Shown: piece after piece, positions 35,397-43,892 of the stretch | Position numbering within the stretch: the stretch's first letter is position 1 | How the letters are laid out: each line of letters starts with the position of its first letter | From: a candidate division BRC1 bacterium ADurb.Bin183 | GTDB lineage: Bacteria > Sumerlaeota > Sumerlaeia > MWCT01 | Direction of reading: 5' to 3' | Length of the DNA: 64,000 nt | NCBI GenBank assembly: GCA_002070185.1 | Contig: MWCT01000001.1 | Location: 331,110 to 395,109, forward strand | The notes under the pieces: generated by a model | Told to the model about the DNA's origin: nothing | The model's database searches: none | The model's input: the letters and a program-made list of their open reading frames with translations, nothing else | Program-made: the position numbers and the translations under genes

Positions 35397-37877
35397 TTAT
35401 TTTTTGGCAGACAAATTATCTCTTCCATAACCCCTTTGTTTGCGGGATGCAAGATTTTTCTCTTTTTTGCCGGATATGACGCCTCCAGCGGAAAGCTTGG
35501 TCAAAAGGGTGTGATATCTCTCGGCGATGACACCCCAGTCGAAATTCTCCTCAACATAGCGGCGCCCTTCGGTTCCCATCTTCATCATCTTAAAATTGTC
35601 CCTTAAAAGCGCCTCGATGGATTCCGCAAACTGCTGCGTTTCGCATCGAATCATAACGTCGCCGCCCCTGCTATCCATCCCCCGCGCCCCAAGAGGCGTG
35701 GAGATAATCGGCAGTCCCGCCGCCATAAAATCGAACATCTTGAGGCTTGTCCCCGCGCCGGTTATCATCGGGTTCACCGCCAGATCTGAGATTTTCAAAA
35801 GGATATTCCGCACAGGCTCCTCCACTTCAAAGAAGAGCTTCACATTAGGCGGACGCGTGGGCAAGTTTTTCAAAATCCAGCAGACGCTTCCCACAATAAA
35901 AAAAAGCACATACGGGACGCGCGGGGCTATTTCTTCGACAATGACCCGCCCTGCCTCCACGTTCGGGGGGTGAGCGCTGCCCACAAAGATACCAATGGAG
36001 TTATCCGGAAGTCCCAGCTGGCGGCGTATTTCCGATTTTTCAGACATCGGCGGCGGCGCAATTCTGACAGTATCCGTGCCATTGGGGATTGTGGCGCATT
36101 TCTCCGGTATCCCGAAATCCTTGATGAACGCCTCTCCCTCTTCATCGGAAACAGTCACAATGGCGTCGCTCTCCAACACGGCGCGTTTTTCAATGCGCCG
36201 GACAAGCCCCAGCAAAATCCGACCAATCAACCCATGAAGCATCTTTTCCTTTAATTTCGTTTCGTAATTCTGGGACTCATAAAGGCGAAGACAGTTTTTA
36301 TGCCCGCTAATCACTTTCCAGTGGAAGGGATGCTCGCAGACAAGGATGTCGCCAAAAAGCGCAGATTGCGCCGCCTCCCGCCGCATCAAAGGATTATGAT
36401 GTGTGAACAAAACGCCCAGAATGTCGTCCACCGAAAAACCCATCCATCGCCCCAGCAGGCTTTCCATGACGCGCTGCCAGAACCCTTTCGGAATGGCGTA
36501 TTGAATGAAATTTTTATCAATTTGCGTCTCGATTATTTCGTCGGTTTCTTTTTGATGACAAAGATGGCAAACCGGCATGCGGCGGGACAATTCCTTATAA
36601 ATGTTGTGCATACGATACTGTCCGCCATGGCGCGGCGACGAGATGTCATAATCCCCAATGACCGTCACTTTTGGTTTGTTCAGCTGCTTGATAGATTCAT
36701 GAATACGCGCCACAAGCCCCTTCCAATTGAAATGCTCTTCCACAAACCTCCTGCCGCTCTGCGCCAGATGATTCATAAGATCTGGGCGCCCCTCAATCTC
36801 TTTAATTGCCTCCGCAAAACCATCCGCTTCTGTTATGACGGCATCTCTATAATTAGCAAGGGCAATCCCCCGCGCCCCGATTGGCATTGAAACAACCGGC
36901 AGTCCGGAGGAAAGGTAATCAAACATCTTCAAATTGGTGCCTGAGCCGGAGAACATCGGATTGACCGCCAAGTCGCAGCCATGGAGCAGCGCCATCTTTT
37001 CCTCGTCGCTCACACGTCCGAGAAATCGGACGTTGGCTGTCCCGCGTCCCTCAAAATGTTTGCCCACATCGCCTGCGATTAAAAATCGGGAGTCCGGCAA
37101 ATCGGGTGAAAGTTTTTGCAAAATAAATTCAACGGCGGCAATATTTGGCGGATGTGCGCTCCCGAAGAAAAGAATAGCCGGATTATCGTCAAGGTTCAAC
37201 ATTTGACGCGATGAAGAGCGCTCTTCAGGAGTTGCCGGTTTGATGAGTTCTGTATCCACGCCGTTGGGGATGACTATTATCTTTTGGAGGCTGACGTCAT
37301 ACAGTTGAGAAATACGCTGGCGGTCTTCCTCCGATGTGGCAAAAACGAGATCCGCCAGATGGCAAATCTTCCTCTCAGCCTTTTTAACCCGCCCGCAGAT
37401 AATGCCGCCCAGCAGTCCGGGAAGCATATCTTTATGAAGGTCATACTCCACATTATAGGAATCATAAATAAGAATCTGCCCTTCTTTCTTTTTTGCCAGA
37501 GGCGCAAGAAACGGGCATTCATGGATGACAATATCCGCTTGAGGCAGAAATTCATTTACCTTTTGGATAAACGGCTGGTAATATGGCGCCGCAAGCATGA
37601 CCACTGCTGCGGAGCATTCCTTGAATTTGCCGAGCGCGCCGAGGATGCGGTGGAGTTTGTAATGGATATCTCCCTTTGGAATTCGGTGCTCAATCATATT
37701 GGGCAGGTGCCGGACGACTTCCGGCTCCACAAAGAGGTGGGTCGGATTGACCATATTGATGTTGTAGTAAGCGCTTAAAAAGCGGTAAATATTATAGTAA
37801 CGGAGTTCTCCGCCGCTTTTGGGCGGCGTGAAAGAAGGGAAAAAATTAATGGCAAGAATATTTTTTTTCCTGCTCAA
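35397..37877 (-). CDS. Double GT4 glycosyltransferase (tandem fusion)
   Basis: About 826 residues made of two complete GT-B glycosyltransferases. Unit 1 is about residues 1-405 and unit 2 about 410-826. Each has an N-terminal half with a Gly-rich acceptor loop (PPKSGGELRYYN and SPRHGGQYRMHN) and a C-terminal half with near-identical landmarks: FGSAHPPN and VGSAHPPN, then DLAVNPMFSGSGTNLKMFDYL and DLAVNPMITGAGTSLKMFDFM, then the donor-binding PxGARG end. Both units keep the GT4 features, so two consecutive sugar transfers by one protein are plausible. I prefer TTG 37877, seven bases after AGAGG; a TTG two codons earlier is too close to the site. It follows the methyltransferase gene by 34 bases. 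Confidence 0.85.
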   Translation of the reverse strand: MSRKKNILAINFFPSFTPPKSGGELRYYNIYRFLSAYYNINMVNPTHLFVEPEVVRHLPNMIEHRIPKGDIHYKLHRILGALGKFKECSAAVVMLAAPYYQPFIQKVNEFLPQADIVIHECPFLAPLAKKKEGQILIYDSYNVEYDLHKDMLPGLLGGIICGRVKKAERKICHLADLVFATSEEDRQRISQLYDVSLQKIIVIPNGVDTELIKPATPEERSSSRQMLNLDDNPAILFFGSAHPPNIAAVEFILQKLSPDLPDSRFLIAGDVGKHFEGRGTANVRFLGRVSDEEKMALLHGCDLAVNPMFSGSGTNLKMFDYLSSGLPVVSMPIGARGIALANYRDAVITEADGFAEAIKEIEGRPDLMNHLAQSGRRFVEEHFNWKGLVARIHESIKQLNKPKVTVIGDYDISSPRHGGQYRMHNIYKELSRRMPVCHLCHQKETDEIIETQIDKNFIQYAIPKGFWQRVMESLLGRWMGFSVDDILGVLFTHHNPLMRREAAQSALFGDILVCEHPFHWKVISGHKNCLRLYESQNYETKLKEKMLHGLIGRILLGLVRRIEKRAVLESDAIVTVSDEEGEAFIKDFGIPEKCATIPNGTDTVRIAPPPMSEKSEIRRQLGLPDNSIGIFVGSAHPPNVEAGRVIVEEIAPRVPYVLFFIVGSVCWILKNLPTRPPNVKLFFEVEEPVRNILLKISDLAVNPMITGAGTSLKMFDFMAAGLPIISTPLGARGMDSRGGDVMIRCETQQFAESIEALLRDNFKMMKMGTEGRRYVEENFDWGVIAERYHTLLTKLSAGGVISGKKEKNLASRKQRGYGRDNLSAKK

Positions 37878-37911
37878 AACCAATCCTCTAACAATTCATC
37901 CGCTCGGCGAA

Positions 37912-39747
37912 TCACTTGATTCCTCGAATCATGTAATCCTGATAACCGAATAAAATGTTGTTCAATTTATTGAAGTTATCATCGGCGGTCTGGTTGGTTT
38001 CCGTCATAGCCATCTGCCGCCAACCCTCGATGGGCGAGCGCAAAATCGTCTCAACATTTCGGAATCCCGAATAATGATAGAAAAATTCCACAAGCGGCGC
38101 GGGCAGCGGACGATTATGCGTCCAGTCCATATAAAACCAGCGCATGGAATATAAAGACTCCGGGTTGATAGTTTCCACGATAAAAATCCCGCCCGGTTTT
38201 AGTTTTTGATTAACCACATAGAACATCTCAAAAAGTTCTCGGATGGACATATGCTCAATCACCTGCAAAGCTATCGCACCGCGCAGGTGATTATCTGGGA
38301 GCGATTTAAGGAATTCGAGCGCATCGCCGTCAGCGACGTCAAGGTTTATATCTTTGCAGTGATTTACCATGGTTGGGTTATTATCCACGCCGCGGCACGG
38401 AATTCCGGTATCTTTTAAGAGCGAGAGCAACTCCCCGCGCCCGCAACCGATGTCAAGGTATATCCCTTCACCATCGGGCAGCGAGGTGTGATTTTCTGAA
38501 AGAACTTTTAAATAATATTCTTGACGCTCACGGATGGCTTCCGGCGATCCGCGAAAATTTTTTTCGAAATCAAAATAGATGTCATCTGTGAGGCTGTTTT
38601 CCTGCTGAACCATGCGGAAGATGTTCTGCGTTGTCAAAAGTGCGGAAAGTTTTTTCACCTCGCCATCCAGCAGCTCCGCCAGATGGGCGGCGTGGTCTTT
38701 TGATTCCTGAATTTTGGCGTCAATTGACTCATGGCTGGGCAGCGCCTTAATAAGCCCTTCTTTTTCATCATCAATCCGCTTATGGAGCATTTGGTTTGTT
38801 TGATTGAACCTGTCGTTTATCAACTCTGCGTTTTTGTCCACCTTATCTGACAAGGCAGCCTTCAAAGATTCAAAAACCTCATAAATCGCCTTCTTTTCAT
38901 CATCCAGCCGCTTATGGAGCATTTGGTTTGTTTGATTGAACCGGTCGTTTATCAACTCTGCATTTTTATCCACCTTATCTGACATGGCAGCCTTCAAAGA
39001 TTCAAAAACCTCATAAATTGCCTTCTTTTCGTCATCCAGCCGTATATGCAAGACTTTTTCTGTTTTTCTCAAATCATTAATTATGGAGCCGGTTATGGCG
39101 TCTCCTTTTTTTTGCATCGCTTCAAGATCGGCATAAATGGCGGATTTCTCATCATCCAGCCGTTTATGGAACAAAGCCTCCGCTTCCCGCAGGTTTTGGG
39201 TTAGCGACTTCTGGTTAACATCAATAAGGTTATAGATAGATTTCGTGTCGTTATCCATCCGCTCGGCGAGCGCCTTTTCTTTCTGAACGATTGCATCGGA
39301 TAATCGAGCAGATTGCTGTTGATATAAATCGCCGATTTTCTGTTGAGCGTCCAGCATCTGGGACATGAGCGATTTGAGCTCGGCTATTTGGGCGGTCAAG
39401 GCTTTGTTGCTTTCTGCAAGCGACTGATTTTGGCGAATGAGGTCTTTTGTTTTATAAGAGAGGGCGTTTAGGATGTATGCGGCGGCATGATTGAAATCCA
39501 TCTGAACGGCTGAAAAAATGCGGATAAAGCGCTGGATGATTCTTTTAAACAGCCGCATCCGCGTTTCTTGCGGAACAAGTGTGGGGTTTTTAACCTGATG
39601 AAGATGGGCGAGAGTTAAAAACACCTGCTCATCAAGCTCGGATACGCCGTCGTTGGAATCAATCGGCGGTTGATGCGGCGGCGTTGCCTCAATCAACGCG
39701 CGAATCCGCCGTAGAATCTCCTGCTCATTCAAATTCTCAAAAGCCAT
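37912..39747 (-). CDS. SAM-dependent methyltransferase fused to a repeated coiled coil
   Basis: About 611 residues. The N-terminal ~105 residues are helical. A coiled coil runs from about 105 to 375, with units beginning L/IDDEK; two adjacent 44-residue units differ at one position (Met/Leu). The C-terminal ~215 residues are a class I methyltransferase: YLDIGCGRGELLSLL (SAM loop), VDNNP (acidic ribose binder), DGDALEFL and QVIEHM. The layout resembles WbdD of E. coli O9a, where a terminal modification enzyme on a coiled coil measures polysaccharide length, but no kinase domain is seen and the domain order is reversed (coil first). I use ATG 39747, AGGA nine bases upstream and eleven bases after the Wzt stop; a TTG at 39771 would overlap Wzt. 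Confidence 0.83.
   Translation of the reverse strand: MAFENLNEQEILRRIRALIEATPPHQPPIDSNDGVSELDEQVFLTLAHLHQVKNPTLVPQETRMRLFKRIIQRFIRIFSAVQMDFNHAAAYILNALSYKTKDLIRQNQSLAESNKALTAQIAELKSLMSQMLDAQQKIGDLYQQQSARLSDAIVQKEKALAERMDNDTKSIYNLIDVNQKSLTQNLREAEALFHKRLDDEKSAIYADLEAMQKKGDAITGSIINDLRKTEKVLHIRLDDEKKAIYEVFESLKAAMSDKVDKNAELINDRFNQTNQMLHKRLDDEKKAIYEVFESLKAALSDKVDKNAELINDRFNQTNQMLHKRIDDEKEGLIKALPSHESIDAKIQESKDHAAHLAELLDGEVKKLSALLTTQNIFRMVQQENSLTDDIYFDFEKNFRGSPEAIRERQEYYLKVLSENHTSLPDGEGIYLDIGCGRGELLSLLKDTGIPCRGVDNNPTMVNHCKDINLDVADGDALEFLKSLPDNHLRGAIALQVIEHMSIRELFEMFYVVNQKLKPGGIFIVETINPESLYSMRWFYMDWTHNRPLPAPLVEFFYHYSGFRNVETILRSPIEGWRQMAMTETNQTADDNFNKLNNILFGYQDYMIRGIK
38776..39039 (-). repeat. Tandem 132-bp repeat within the coiled-coil region
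   Basis: Two direct units (38776-38907 and 38908-39039) with six differences counted by eye, five of them synonymous. A less similar unit adjoins at 39040. Each unit encodes 44 residues of coiled coil, so the frame is kept on gain or loss of a unit. Confidence 0.9.
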
Positions 39748-39758
39748 GCTCCCATATC

Positions 39759-41450
39759 CTATTCTGTCCAAATTTTGCGAACAACGATTCCAATTCGGCG
39801 AAAATCCGTTGTATCCGAATAATCCGCCGGCGTCCAGACTTCGCTGAGCGCAACATGAAAAAGGGTTAGCATTTCTTTGCCATGTTCAGGCAGAGGAATC
39901 CGCAATACCTGCGGGTCGGGGCGGTCAATTACAAGGTTATGAAATTTTACGCCTTTAGCAAAGAAATCGGCTGAAATCGGTTTTTTGGCGATATCAGGTT
40001 TCGGACATGCCATGTCAATGGCAAGGCAACTGCCGTCCATGCGCAGAAAGAAATAAAAATCTTTGTCCGTCCAGCGGAGATGTCCCTGTTCAGCCGCCTC
40101 AGGTTCATACCACCCTTTGCAAAGGAAACGCTGGCTTTGCGGACCAACCGTCAGACTTGTCCCCGCGTCATGAAATAAGTCCTCAAGGAGATTCCATGCT
40201 TCGCTTTCAGAAACCGCTTTTATCTTATGCGAAAATTCAGGATGTAATTTTGCGATACCGGCAAAGCGATAATCCGTTGAGGGGACAACCGTAAAGATAA
40301 ATATCTTGTCCGCCCAGTCATAGCATTCATGTATGTGGAAGTCGAGCGTATGCGCCGCCGCTGTGAGCGAGTATTCTCCCGCGCCGATATCCGCCTGCAA
40401 TTTGAAAAAGGCTTCCAGCGTTTCTCCAGCTTTAAAATCGCCCGTTTTTTCCCCAAGCATGAAGGTGTTTGTGCCGAAAACCTCCATCCCAAGCCTGTCC
40501 TTAATCATGAATCCAATCGTCGGGTCTTTGGTTTCGCCCAGAAAAAAAACGCGGATATAAACACAGATTTCCTGTCCGCTGACGATGGCGGAGACTTTTT
40601 CGCCTTTTTCATCAAGGAGCCCCGCCTCAACTATCATTGCCATAAAATTGCCGGAGTGGCGGACGCCCGCATTCCTTTGCGGGGAAGCGGCGCGGGTCAT
40701 GTGAAAGCCAGAGCCCTTGACGCTTTTTTTTGCAATTAGGGCATTGTAGTGGTCAAGGATATCATCCGGTTCCCCGCGGGATACCGCCTCTCCCTCATCA
40801 AGGAGGATTGCTTCCTCGCAAAGGAGTTTGACTGCGCCCGGGTCATGGGAGACAAAAAGAAGGGTTGTGCCCTGTTCGTGGAATTCGCGTATGCGCCTTA
40901 TGCACTTTTGCTGGAAATGCAAGTCGCCCACGCTCAATGCTTCATCCACAATCAGGATGTCCGGATCCACGCTTGCCACAACGGAAAAGCCGAGGCGGAC
41001 ATACATGCCGGAGGAGTATGTGCGCAGGGGTTGGTCAATAAAATCCCCCAGTTCGCTGAAAGCGATGATTTTCGGGATGCGCTCATCCAGTTCATCATCC
41101 GTCAGCCCCAACAGTTTTCCATTCATTCGGATATTTTGCCTGCCGGTGAATTCCGCATGAAAGCCCATGCCGAGTTCAAGTAGGGCGGCTATTTTTCCTT
41201 GAACGCGCACCTCGCCGCTTGTGGGTTTGGCGGTGCCGGAGATGAGTTTGAGAAGTGTGGATTTGCCGGCGCCGTTTGCGCCTATGATGCCAACAGAGCG
41301 TCCTTTGGGAATAGAAAATGAGACCTGCCGCAACGCCCAAAAATCACGATACCGCTTGCCGGCGCCGGGGACTACCCAATCAAGGATGCGATCCACGGGT
41401 CTGCGGTATATCTTGTAACGCTTGGATAAATTAATGGCATCAATAACCAG
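39759..41450 (-). CDS. Wzt-like ABC transporter ATPase with carbohydrate-binding tail, CTG start
   Basis: About 563 residues. The nucleotide-binding domain has Walker A GANGAGKST, signature YSSGMYVRLGFS, Walker B DILIVDEALSVGD and the H-loop SHDP. From about 260 to 415 a Wzt C-terminal-type beta-sandwich recognises the exported polymer's end (ERLGMEVFGTNTFML-like strand, then FKAGETLEAFFKLQADIGAGEYSLTAA). A further ~145 residues form a second small beta-rich module. The usual frame starts at GTG 41396 but lacks the first strand; in-frame codons upstream encode VIDAINLSKRYKIYRRP, exactly what the family has there. The only suitable start is CTG at 41450, seven bases after GAGGTG. No Wzm permease gene is nearby. 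Confidence 0.85.
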   Translation of the reverse strand: MVIDAINLSKRYKIYRRPVDRILDWVVPGAGKRYRDFWALRQVSFSIPKGRSVGIIGANGAGKSTLLKLISGTAKPTSGEVRVQGKIAALLELGMGFHAEFTGRQNIRMNGKLLGLTDDELDERIPKIIAFSELGDFIDQPLRTYSSGMYVRLGFSVVASVDPDILIVDEALSVGDLHFQQKCIRRIREFHEQGTTLLFVSHDPGAVKLLCEEAILLDEGEAVSRGEPDDILDHYNALIAKKSVKGSGFHMTRAASPQRNAGVRHSGNFMAMIVEAGLLDEKGEKVSAIVSGQEICVYIRVFFLGETKDPTIGFMIKDRLGMEVFGTNTFMLGEKTGDFKAGETLEAFFKLQADIGAGEYSLTAAAHTLDFHIHECYDWADKIFIFTVVPSTDYRFAGIAKLHPEFSHKIKAVSESEAWNLLEDLFHDAGTSLTVGPQSQRFLCKGWYEPEAAEQGHLRWTDKDFYFFLRMDGSCLAIDMACPKPDIAKKPISADFFAKGVKFHNLVIDRPDPQVLRIPLPEHGKEMLTLFHVALSEVWTPADYSDTTDFRRIGIVVRKIWTE

Positions 41451-41456
41451 ATTGAT

Positions 41457-41463
41457 TCACCTC
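41457..41463 (-). promoter_or_regulatory. Ribosome-binding site deciding the CTG start of the Wzt-like gene
   Basis: GAGGTGA on the minus strand. Its last three bases are an in-frame TGA, so translation cannot start further upstream. CTG at 41450 is the first start-like codon at proper spacing. Confidence 0.7.
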
Positions 41464-41489
41464 AAACGGAATTGAAGCGCCAACCGGCA

Positions 41490-42836
41490 TTATTGGGTGT
41501 CTTTTTTGACCTTTGGCACAATCTCGCATCGCCGATCTCCATCCGCATTGAGGGCGTGGACAGGGATGACTAATGTTCCATCGGGAAGCGTGAAGCGAAC
41601 GCTGAATGTGCCGTCGCTGCGCAGAGGCACCGCTTTGCCCTGAATGGTCACACGGGCATCGGGCTCGGTGGCTCCATAGACAATCAGGTCTGTATTGACA
41701 ACCAGCCAAAAGTCTTTTTCGATAGCCGGGCGCTGCGACATCTGACCTGAGGCGAGCCCAAAGCTGGCGCCCCCCGCTTGCTCAATTTGCATCCGTATCT
41801 TTTCGGAAATAGTGCGAATCACATCCTCTGAAGCGCGCGCGTCAAAGAGATTCAACCCGCCGGAAAGGCGCAGGATTTCTTCCAGATTCTCCTGAGAAAT
41901 CTGCATCCATTCCTCATCGGCGCGCGGGGAGATGCGACCCGCCGGCGTCATGACCGCGTTGGAGCGAACCAGCGCGACAAATTTCCCGTTTTGATTATAA
42001 TATCCCAGCTCCGCGCACCAGCTTCGGTTGACCTCCGGAATGCGGAGATACCAGCTGGAGGCGTAGTCATTGACGATAACGTCATAAGAGCGGTGTGCGT
42101 TTTCGCCGGTGAATTCGATATCCGTCACATCATAAACCCTAAGGACAAGGGTCTTGTCATGTTTTGCCTTTGGCATATTGTGCCGGTTGCGGACCTCGTC
42201 ATTGATTTCCCAGTAGCAAAACACCCATTCAGGGTCTCTTACCAAAAGAACGATTTTTGTTTGTCCATAGGACTCGGGGAGTTCGCGCGAGGGTTTGAAA
42301 ACAGGAGCCGCCTGAGCTATAACTTTTTCCGGAGGCGCCATCTCAAACTTTGCGGATTCCACTTCTATCACAGAGGGAATGCCCTCAATTAACGCTTCCG
42401 CCTTTTTGACCGCCGCAGCCTTTTTGGGTTTGGTAATGCGGGGTTTGACTGGGGGTTTTCTTTTTGCCGCAGAGGGTTTTTCCGTAGGTTCAGGTTTGGC
42501 GGCGGGTTTCACAACGACAGGGGTCGGCTTAATCTCTTTTTTGCTAATGGAAACTTTTGGAGGCGCAATAGTCGGCGTTTTTTCTTTGGCGGTTTTCGGC
42601 GTTTCTTTTCCGCTCGCTCTGCCATGTCCGTGTCCTTCTATATCATCCCTCTTGGCGGTTGTTTTGGGTTCCTCTTTGATTGATTTAGTTTTTGCAGCTG
42701 CGGTGGGCGCGGTTGTCTTTGATGACGCCGCTGTTGCGGTCTTTTTAATCGGCGCGGCTGCTTTCAAGGGGGATTTCTTTTTTGCCGCGCTATTTTTTTC
42801 GGTTTTATCAGGGGTGGTTTTTTTGGTAGTTGCCAT
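41490..42836 (-). CDS. DUF4912 protein with long basic low-complexity N-terminus
   Basis: A 448-residue protein. Residues 1-150 are Lys/Ala/Pro/Thr-rich with PKTAKEK-like runs, resembling histone-tail or linker sequence. The DUF4912 domain is at about 190-325, with its hallmark LPESYGQTKIVLLVRDPEWVFCYWEI and WYLRIPEVNRSWCAELGYY. A C-terminal ~75 residues (VVNTDLIVYGATEPDARVTIQGKAV, RSDGTFSVRFTLPDG) looks like an Ig-like beta-sandwich. No signal peptide, so it is predicted to be cytoplasmic. ATG 42836 has GAGGTG eight bases upstream. It is the first gene of the polysaccharide run, 39 bases before the Wzt start. DUF4912 function is unknown. Confidence 0.85.
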   Translation of the reverse strand: MATTKKTTPDKTEKNSAAKKKSPLKAAAPIKKTATAASSKTTAPTAAAKTKSIKEEPKTTAKRDDIEGHGHGRASGKETPKTAKEKTPTIAPPKVSISKKEIKPTPVVVKPAAKPEPTEKPSAAKRKPPVKPRITKPKKAAAVKKAEALIEGIPSVIEVESAKFEMAPPEKVIAQAAPVFKPSRELPESYGQTKIVLLVRDPEWVFCYWEINDEVRNRHNMPKAKHDKTLVLRVYDVTDIEFTGENAHRSYDVIVNDYASSWYLRIPEVNRSWCAELGYYNQNGKFVALVRSNAVMTPAGRISPRADEEWMQISQENLEEILRLSGGLNLFDARASEDVIRTISEKIRMQIEQAGGASFGLASGQMSQRPAIEKDFWLVVNTDLIVYGATEPDARVTIQGKAVPLRSDGTFSVRFTLPDGTLVIPVHALNADGDRRCEIVPKVKKDTQ

Positions 42837-43176
42837 CACAAATTCACCTCATATTAAGGATGCGTTCAGATCCAGTCCGGTTTTTGCCGGATTGCCGCGA
42901 AGGCGCGAGGATTCGAAGCCAAAACCCTATAACGGTTTTCTTCGGGTCTTCGCAACTACGCGCGTATTCCGCTCCAATAAATCAATAATTCGCAATTCAG
43001 CCAATCCGATGCTTTTCCGAAAAAAGCAGGGAGATTCTTTCACTTTTATAAAAACGCTGGCAAGAGAAAAAATCACATTATCTGCCGGTAATTAGACAAC
43101 ATATATACATTGCATGGGAACTAAAGTTGTTTTGAATTATGAAAAAAAGGCTCGGCGGGCAAGTTAATTGTATGAT
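42837..43176. other. Spacer upstream of the DUF4912 gene
   Basis: About 340 bases that must contain the minus-strand promoter of the polysaccharide operon. A small hairpin TCCGG-TTTTTG-CCGGA lies near 42880. I see no gene; the long plus-strand frame reaching in from the DUF4912 gene is its antisense shadow. Confidence 0.5.
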
Positions 43177-43659
43177 TTATTCCGCGAGCGCTTCTGAGAC
43201 GGATGTGTCATCCGGCAGATCCGGCGGCTGCGAAGCGGCGCCGAGCGCTGTCTGCGTCCCGAATCCCGTTATTTGAGCCTGCTGCAACGGCGTCAGCTCG
43301 GATATCAATTTGCCCAGACATTTGTTCAATGCGATAAACATGGTATGCCAGTCCACCTGCAGCTTGGAAAATTGCGCCTCAGATAATTCTTTGAGATGCT
43401 GCAGGCTGGCAGATTCGCAAAGGACTTCCAAAATTCCATCGGGATTGGACAATTTATCGCCCATCATTTCAGAAAGTTTATAATGCTTATAGGCGAGAAG
43501 AGAAACTATCTGGTTAAATATTTTTTCTTCGTTATTGAGAATCTTTTTTTGTTCCAGTCCTTCGGAAAAAAGTTTGAAAAAATCAGACCATAAAAGCGTG
43601 TATTCCTGACAAAGCTTAATCTTTTCTGCTGTGGTCATGAAGGGTTTGCCCGTTGCCAT
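43177..43659 (-). CDS. Small helical protein, paralogue of the 47186-47722 product
   Basis: A 160-residue, mostly helical, soluble protein not in any family I know. It aligns with the product at 47186-47722 over about 110 residues: both have a Leu-Trp pair near residue 23, an acidic helix, then an I-x2-L-x3-A-x-S-x2-HL-x2-L spacing leading to L-x3-WH-x6-L-x3-LG. It lacks the C-terminal membrane helix of its paralogue, but a separate 48-residue membrane protein is encoded directly upstream. TCAAAGGAG precedes its start. Last gene of the five-gene envelope operon. Confidence 0.65.
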   Translation of the reverse strand: MATGKPFMTTAEKIKLCQEYTLLWSDFFKLFSEGLEQKKILNNEEKIFNQIVSLLAYKHYKLSEMMGDKLSNPDGILEVLCESASLQHLKELSEAQFSKLQVDWHTMFIALNKCLGKLISELTPLQQAQITGFGTQTALGAASQPPDLPDDTSVSEALAE

Positions 43660-43683
43660 AGTTAAAAAAATCTCCTTTGATTA

Positions 43684-43830
43684 TTATTGTTTTTTAAAAA
43701 GATTCAGGGAGTAAAAAATATACAGGACAAAAAGGACGATGGTGATGATGACCAGAATTTCAACGCGTTGGACATGATTGAGCGCCAAATTTTTCAAAAA
43801 AGGTATTTTAATCATTCGGAATATGTTCAT
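43684..43830 (-). CDS. 48-residue single-helix membrane protein
   Basis: ATG 43830 to TAA 43684. The peptide is basic at the N-terminus, has a strong hydrophobic helix at about residues 24-43 (EILVIITIVLFVLYIFYSL) and ends in KK. GGGGG lies seven to eight bases upstream. It fits the gap between the big lipoprotein and the small helical protein in the same orientation, which supports it as real. It may supply the membrane anchor that the 43177-43659 protein lacks relative to its paralogue; that is inference. Confidence 0.6.
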   Translation of the reverse strand: MNIFRMIKIPFLKNLALNHVQRVEILVIITIVLFVLYIFYSLNLFKKQ

Positions 43831-43892
43831 GATTTTGCCCCCTTTTAATGTCCTTTTTTTCGTGTTGACTGCCCTCGTATCTTAAACGAGGC

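Noticed and set aside
42379..43095. 238-codon plus-strand frame with hydrophobic, transporter-like look
   Set aside because: It is the mirror of the Lys/Ala/Pro-rich tail of the DUF4912 gene; the apparent hydrophobicity comes from complementing that low-complexity sequence.
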